NCBI GenBank assembly: GCA_902494375.1 | Contig: CABUTL010000005.1 | Coordinates: forward strand, 1 to 21,396 | DNA length: 21,396 nt | Origin: an uncultured Collinsella sp. | GTDB lineage: Bacteria > Actinomycetota > Coriobacteriia > Coriobacteriales > Coriobacteriaceae | Direction: 5' to 3' | Shown: positions 18,547-21,396 of the stretch, piece after piece | Position numbering within the stretch: the first letter of the stretch is position 1 | Layout of the letters: every line of letters begins with the position of its first letter | Position numbers and translations under genes: made by a program | The notes under the pieces: generated by a model | Database searches by the model: none | The model's input: the letters and a program-made list of their open reading frames with translations, nothing else | Told to the model about the DNA's origin: nothing

Positions 18547-19936
18547 ACTCCTCGGCATGCGCCCCATCAAGCTCATAGAACTTGGTGGATGCCGGCAGGA
18601 ACATCAGGTCGACGTCGCCGATCGGGCCCGAACGGTTCTTGGCCACGACGATACGCGTAACGCCCTCGTCGGGTCGATCATCGCGCGAGGCTTCGGCCTC
18701 GTCGGCGGAGCGGTCCAAGAACATAACGATATCGGCGTCCTGCTCGATGGAGCCCGATTCACGAAGGTCGGAAAGCTGCGGGCGCTTGCCGGTACGGGAC
18801 TCGACCTGACGCGACAGCTGCGACAGCGCGATCAACGGAATCTTGAGCTCCTTGGCCATAATCTTCAGACCACGCGACATCTCGGAGACCTCGACGGTGC
18901 GGCTCTCGGAACGACGTCCAGGCGGGGGACTCACCAGCTGCAAATAGTCCAGGATGATGATGGCCTTCTCCTTGTTATGGAGCATGCGGCGGCTCTTGGC
19001 GCGAATCTCGGTCACCGTGGTGCCGGGCGTATCGTCAATCAGAATATCGAGCTTGGACAGCGTCTGCGTGGCCTCATTGATGTTGGCCCACTGCTCGGGA
19101 CTAATGCGGCCCGTACGGAAGTCGCTGATCGAGATCATGGCATAGGCGCAAATCAGACGCTGGGCAATTTCCTTGCCCGACATCTCCAGCGAGAAGAAGC
19201 CGACGGTATAGCCCGCGGCGGCGGCGTTGAGCGCCAAGTTCAGGGCGAACGACGTCTTACCCACGGCGGGGCGGGCGCCGATAATGATGAGCTGGCCCTC
19301 ACGGAAGCCCATGAGCATACGGTCGAGCGACGGGAAACCCGTGGGCACACCTGCAGCCTGACCACCGGCCTTGCACACTTCCTCGGCCTCGTTATAGGCC
19401 TCGACCATAAACTCGGTCAGCGTCTTGTAGCTCGACTTAACCTCACGCGCCGTGACCTTGAGCAGCTTGCTCTCGGCCAGCTCCACGACCTCTTTGGTGT
19501 CGGTGGGGGCGTTGTAGGCCAGCGCGTTGATCTCGTTGGTGGCGCCAATCAGCTCGCGCAGCATCGAGTCGCGACGAACGATGGCGGCATGGTGCTGCCA
19601 GTTGACGAGCGACAGGGTCTGACCCATCAGCTCCAAAATGTATGCCTCGCCGCCCACGGCATCGAGCTTGTTGATGCTTCGCAGGTAATCGATCAGCGAG
19701 ATGGAGTCGATGGGGATGCGGCTGTTGTACATATCGACCATCGCGGTATAGATGGTCTTATGAATGGGCCGGTAGAAGTCATCGGGCTGCAGCTCGACCT
19801 GGGCCTCTTCGACCACCTCGGGCGATAGCAGCATAGCGGCCAGTACGTTGGCCTCTGCGTCTTGGTTTTGGGGGAGACCCAACTTGGAGCCACGGTCCTC
19901 GACCGTCAGCCCCGTCTCCCTATCGTCATATGCCAT
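18545..19936 (-). CDS. dnaB: Replicative DNA helicase
   Basis: DnaB is the hexameric helicase that unwinds the replication fork. The 463-residue product has the N-terminal helical domain (about 20-120, starting PQNQDAEANVLAAMLL), a linker and a RecA-like motor with Walker A GARPAVGKTS (220-229), FFSLEMSGKEIAQRL, the Walker B strand AIIILDYLQLV and the SQLSRQVESR arginine-finger segment. There is no intein. Three in-frame ATGs lie within 13 bases. The ATG at 19934-19936 is chosen because GAGGA precedes it by 5 bases, while the first (19948) has no site. It follows rplI across a terminator and precedes purA. Confidence 0.96.
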   Translation of the reverse strand: MAYDDRETGLTVEDRGSKLGLPQNQDAEANVLAAMLLSPEVVEEAQVELQPDDFYRPIHKTIYTAMVDMYNSRIPIDSISLIDYLRSINKLDAVGGEAYILELMGQTLSLVNWQHHAAIVRRDSMLRELIGATNEINALAYNAPTDTKEVVELAESKLLKVTAREVKSSYKTLTEFMVEAYNEAEEVCKAGGQAAGVPTGFPSLDRMLMGFREGQLIIIGARPAVGKTSFALNLALNAAAAGYTVGFFSLEMSGKEIAQRLICAYAMISISDFRTGRISPEQWANINEATQTLSKLDILIDDTPGTTVTEIRAKSRRMLHNKEKAIIILDYLQLVSPPPGRRSESRTVEVSEMSRGLKIMAKELKIPLIALSQLSRQVESRTGKRPQLSDLRESGSIEQDADIVMFLDRSADEAEASRDDRPDEGVTRIVVAKNRSGPIGDVDLMFLPASTKFYELDGAHAEE

Positions 19937-20029
19937 GAGCATCCTCATTCATATCGCTTGCGAGCATCCATAGTATCAGCCGCGGCCATAAATCGAGCCG
20001 CGCCTTGGCAATCATCACCGAACCAAACG

Positions 20030-20059
20030 GATGAACGGTCCCACACACGGGACCGCATC
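20030..20059. repeat. Hairpin in the dnaB upstream region
   Basis: GATG-(AA)-CGGTCCC (20030-20042) pairs with GGGACCG-CATC (20049-20059) around a 6-base loop, giving 11 pairs with a two-base bulge. No T-tract follows on the minus strand. It lies between the rplI terminator and dnaB. No good dnaB promoter was recognised nearby. Confidence 0.5.
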
Positions 20060-20088
20060 TCAATGGCTGCTACGGCACTCACCCAGCG

Positions 20089-20128
20089 CAAAAAATAAAA
20101 GGGCACCCTGGTCTCCCAGAGCGCCCTT
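20089..20128 (-). terminator. Intrinsic terminator after rplI
   Basis: On the minus strand, AAGGGC...CTGG pairs with CCAG...GCCCTT (20099-20128) with two small mismatches and a GAGA loop. A TTATTTTTT tract (20089-20098) follows. It lies 32 bases after the rplI stop and separates the ribosomal unit from dnaB. Confidence 0.92.
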
Positions 20129-20160
20129 CTTAGAACAAGATTGTTGCGTTGCAGCAAATG

Positions 20161-20700
20161 CTACTCGGCAGCAGCCTCGGTCTCGACCTCGGCGGTCTCG
20201 GTCTCGGCGACCTCAGCGGTCTCCTCGACCTCAGCCTCGGCAGCGAGCTCCTCGGCGGTAACGCCGACGAGAACGACAACCTCGGCCTTGATCTCGCGGT
20301 ACAGCGAGATAGCGACGGTGTGGGCACCGGCAACCTTGATGGGCTTGCCGAGCTCGACGCGCTTGCGGTCGATGTCCATACCGAGCTGATCCTTGATGGC
20401 GTCAGCGATCATAGCGGCGGTAACGGAGCCAAAGAGGATGCCTTCGTCGCCAACCTTGACGTCAACGGTGACCTGCTTGCCCTCGAAGGCAGCCTTGGTC
20501 TCGTTGGCGGTAGCCAGACGGACGGCCTCGCGCTTGGCGATGTTGTTGCGACGCTCGTCAAGCTGCTTGAGGTTGCCCTTGGTGGCGGCAACAGCGAGCT
20601 TCTTGGGGAACAGGAAGTTCTCAGCGTAACCCTGAGCGACCTCTACGACGTCACCCTCGCCGCCCTTGCCCTTGATCTCATCGAGAAGAATAACCTTCAT
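20161..20700 (-). CDS. rplI: 50S ribosomal protein bL9 with acidic C-terminal tail
   Basis: bL9 binds 23S rRNA and helps maintain reading accuracy. The N-terminal domain is canonical: MKVILLDEIKGKGGEGDVVE, then the GYAENFLFPKKLAVAAT signature at about 24-40, followed by the long connecting helix and the C-terminal domain ending near residue 149. The 179-residue length exceeds the usual ~150 because of a tail of about 30 residues made almost only of Glu, Ala, Val and Thr. The DNA for the tail is a degenerate repeat of GAG/GCC/GTC/ACC codons. The ATG at 20698-20700 has AAGGGAG at 7 bases. It starts 15 bases after rpsR. Confidence 0.96.
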   Translation of the reverse strand: MKVILLDEIKGKGGEGDVVEVAQGYAENFLFPKKLAVAATKGNLKQLDERRNNIAKREAVRLATANETKAAFEGKQVTVDVKVGDEGILFGSVTAAMIADAIKDQLGMDIDRKRVELGKPIKVAGAHTVAISLYREIKAEVVVLVGVTAEELAAEAEVEETAEVAETETAEVETEAAAE

Positions 20701-20715
20701 GATGCGTCTCCCTTC

Positions 20716-20982
20716 TTAGCCGCGGTCGCGGTTGCCACGAGAGGAAACCACGGGGACGGTGTACGGCAGGAGAGCCATCTCGCGGGCGCGCTTGATGGCG
20801 TTGGCGATGTCATGCTGATGCTGCGTGCAAGCGCCAGTGACGCGACGGGGCTTGATCTTGCCACGGTCGGTCATGTACTTACGGAGAAGCTGAGTGTCCT
20901 TATAGTCGATGAACTCAGTGTTCTCCTTGCAGAACTGGCAGTACTTACGACGCGGCTGACGTGCAGAATAATCATTAGCCAT
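20716..20982 (-). CDS. rpsR: 30S ribosomal protein bS18
   Basis: bS18 pairs with S6 on the platform of the small subunit. The 88-residue product has [17 protein letters not shown] (13-29), the [17 protein letters not shown] core and [20 protein letters not shown]. The Cys pair in CQFC plus the later CTQH indicate the zinc-binding (C+) form. The start is the ATG at 20980-20982 with GAAAGG at 9 bases; the ATG at 21033 adds 17 residues unlike S18. It lies between ssb and rplI, as in most bacteria. Confidence 0.96.
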   Translation of the reverse strand: MANDYSARQPRRKYCQFCKENTEFIDYKDTQLLRKYMTDRGKIKPRRVTGACTQHQHDIANAIKRAREMALLPYTVPVVSSRGNRDRG

Positions 20983-21001
20983 GTCAAAATACCTTTCGTT
21001 T

Positions 21002-21027
21002 GGCAACTTCGGCGAGCCGAAGCCGCC
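21002..21027. repeat. Hairpin between ssb and rpsR
   Basis: CTTCGG (21007-21012) pairs with CCGAAG (21017-21022) around a 4-base loop, with an outer GGC/GCC pairing across a 2x2 internal loop. It lies 20 bases before the rpsR start in the leader side of the mRNA. It could be a processing or regulatory hairpin; no T-tract follows. Confidence 0.4.
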
Positions 21028-21054
21028 TCTCACTCAAAAATAGGTGAACAGCCC

Positions 21055-21396
21055 TTAAAACGGGATGTCCTCATCGTAGACGTCGACCGCGGGCGGCGTA
21101 GCCACCGGTGCGGCAGGACGCGCTGCGGGCGCGGGAGCTGCGGGGGCGTAACCGCCCTGATCGTAGCCACCCTGGCCACCACGGGAGCTCATAAACTCGA
21201 TCTCATCGACGATGACCTCAAGCTTGCTCCTGCGCTGGCCGTCGCGCTCCCAAGAGCTGTAGCGCAGCTTGCCCTCGATCGCGACCTTGTTTCCCTTTGC
21301 GAGGAAACGGCTCACGGCCTCGGCGCGGGTGCCGAACATAGTGCAGTCGACAAAGTTGGGATAGTCCTCCCACTCGCCAGTCTGCGCATTGCGGCG
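21055..21396 (-). CDS. ssb: Single-stranded DNA-binding protein, C-terminal part (cut by window edge)
   Basis: SSB coats single-stranded DNA in replication and repair. The 113 visible residues begin inside the OB fold (RRNAQTGEWEDYPNFVDC, then MFGTRAEAVSRFLAKGNKVAIEGKLRYSSWERDGQRRSKLEVIVDEIEF split over the core). They continue through a Gly/Gln/Ala/Pro-rich flexible linker and end in YDEDIPF, the acidic tip that binds partner proteins. The stop is at 21055-21057. The N-terminus lies right of the window, so this frame runs to the last base. rpsR follows 72 bases later. Confidence 0.95.
   Translation of the reverse strand, partial: RRNAQTGEWEDYPNFVDCTMFGTRAEAVSRFLAKGNKVAIEGKLRYSSWERDGQRRSKLEVIVDEIEFMSSRGGQGGYDQGGYAPAAPAPAARPAAPVATPPAVDVYDEDIPF

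Overview
The window looks like a chromosomal segment of a high-GC anaerobic actinobacterium of class Coriobacteriia, most likely Collinsella or a close relative. This rests on the strong G/C third-position bias, the gene order, and protein details such as a Bacillus-type PurF with four probable iron-sulfur cysteines. The genus is inference; no 16S gene or database search was available. Almost everything is read leftwards (minus strand). The one exception is a membrane-protein gene at 3349-4578.

Layout from right to left, in the direction of transcription. (1) 21396-18545: ssb (cut by the window edge), rpsR, rplI, a strong terminator, then dnaB. This is the classic S6/SSB/S18/L9/DnaB neighbourhood. 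(2) 18451-12052: purA with a good sigma-70-type promoter, purD (probable TTG start), a Nudix hydrolase, an ABC exporter half-transporter and an unrecognised single-pass membrane protein, closed by a strong terminator. (3) 11844-7089: carA-carB, encoding carbamoyl phosphate synthetase. Its leader carries a stem-loop whose hexaloop fits the PyrR-binding consensus directly before the carA Shine-Dalgarno. (4) 7088-6652: a gene-free stretch of 437 bases packed with hairpins. (5) 6651-4669: purE, an orphan class B sortase and a MoaE-like gene, ending at a bidirectional terminator shared with the convergent membrane-protein gene. (6) 3054-1: purF, purM and the start of purN, divergent from the membrane-protein gene.

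The metabolic theme is nucleotide synthesis. PurF, PurD, PurN, PurM and PurE cover five steps of the route to IMP, PurA commits IMP to AMP, and CarAB supplies carbamoyl phosphate for pyrimidines and arginine. The purine genes are split among three transcription units. The passenger genes (Nudix, ABC exporter, sortase, MoaE-like) have no obvious tie to the pathway.

I see no CRISPR array, tRNA, rRNA, insertion sequence, prophage or defence system, and no clearly new multi-gene system. The items most worth a second look are the predicted PyrR translational control of carAB, a possible family of about 90-100 nt imperfect hairpins (two share paired GAGCGA direct repeats at the tip), a REP-like element overlapping the purF stop codon, and lineage-specific insertions in CarA and PurF.
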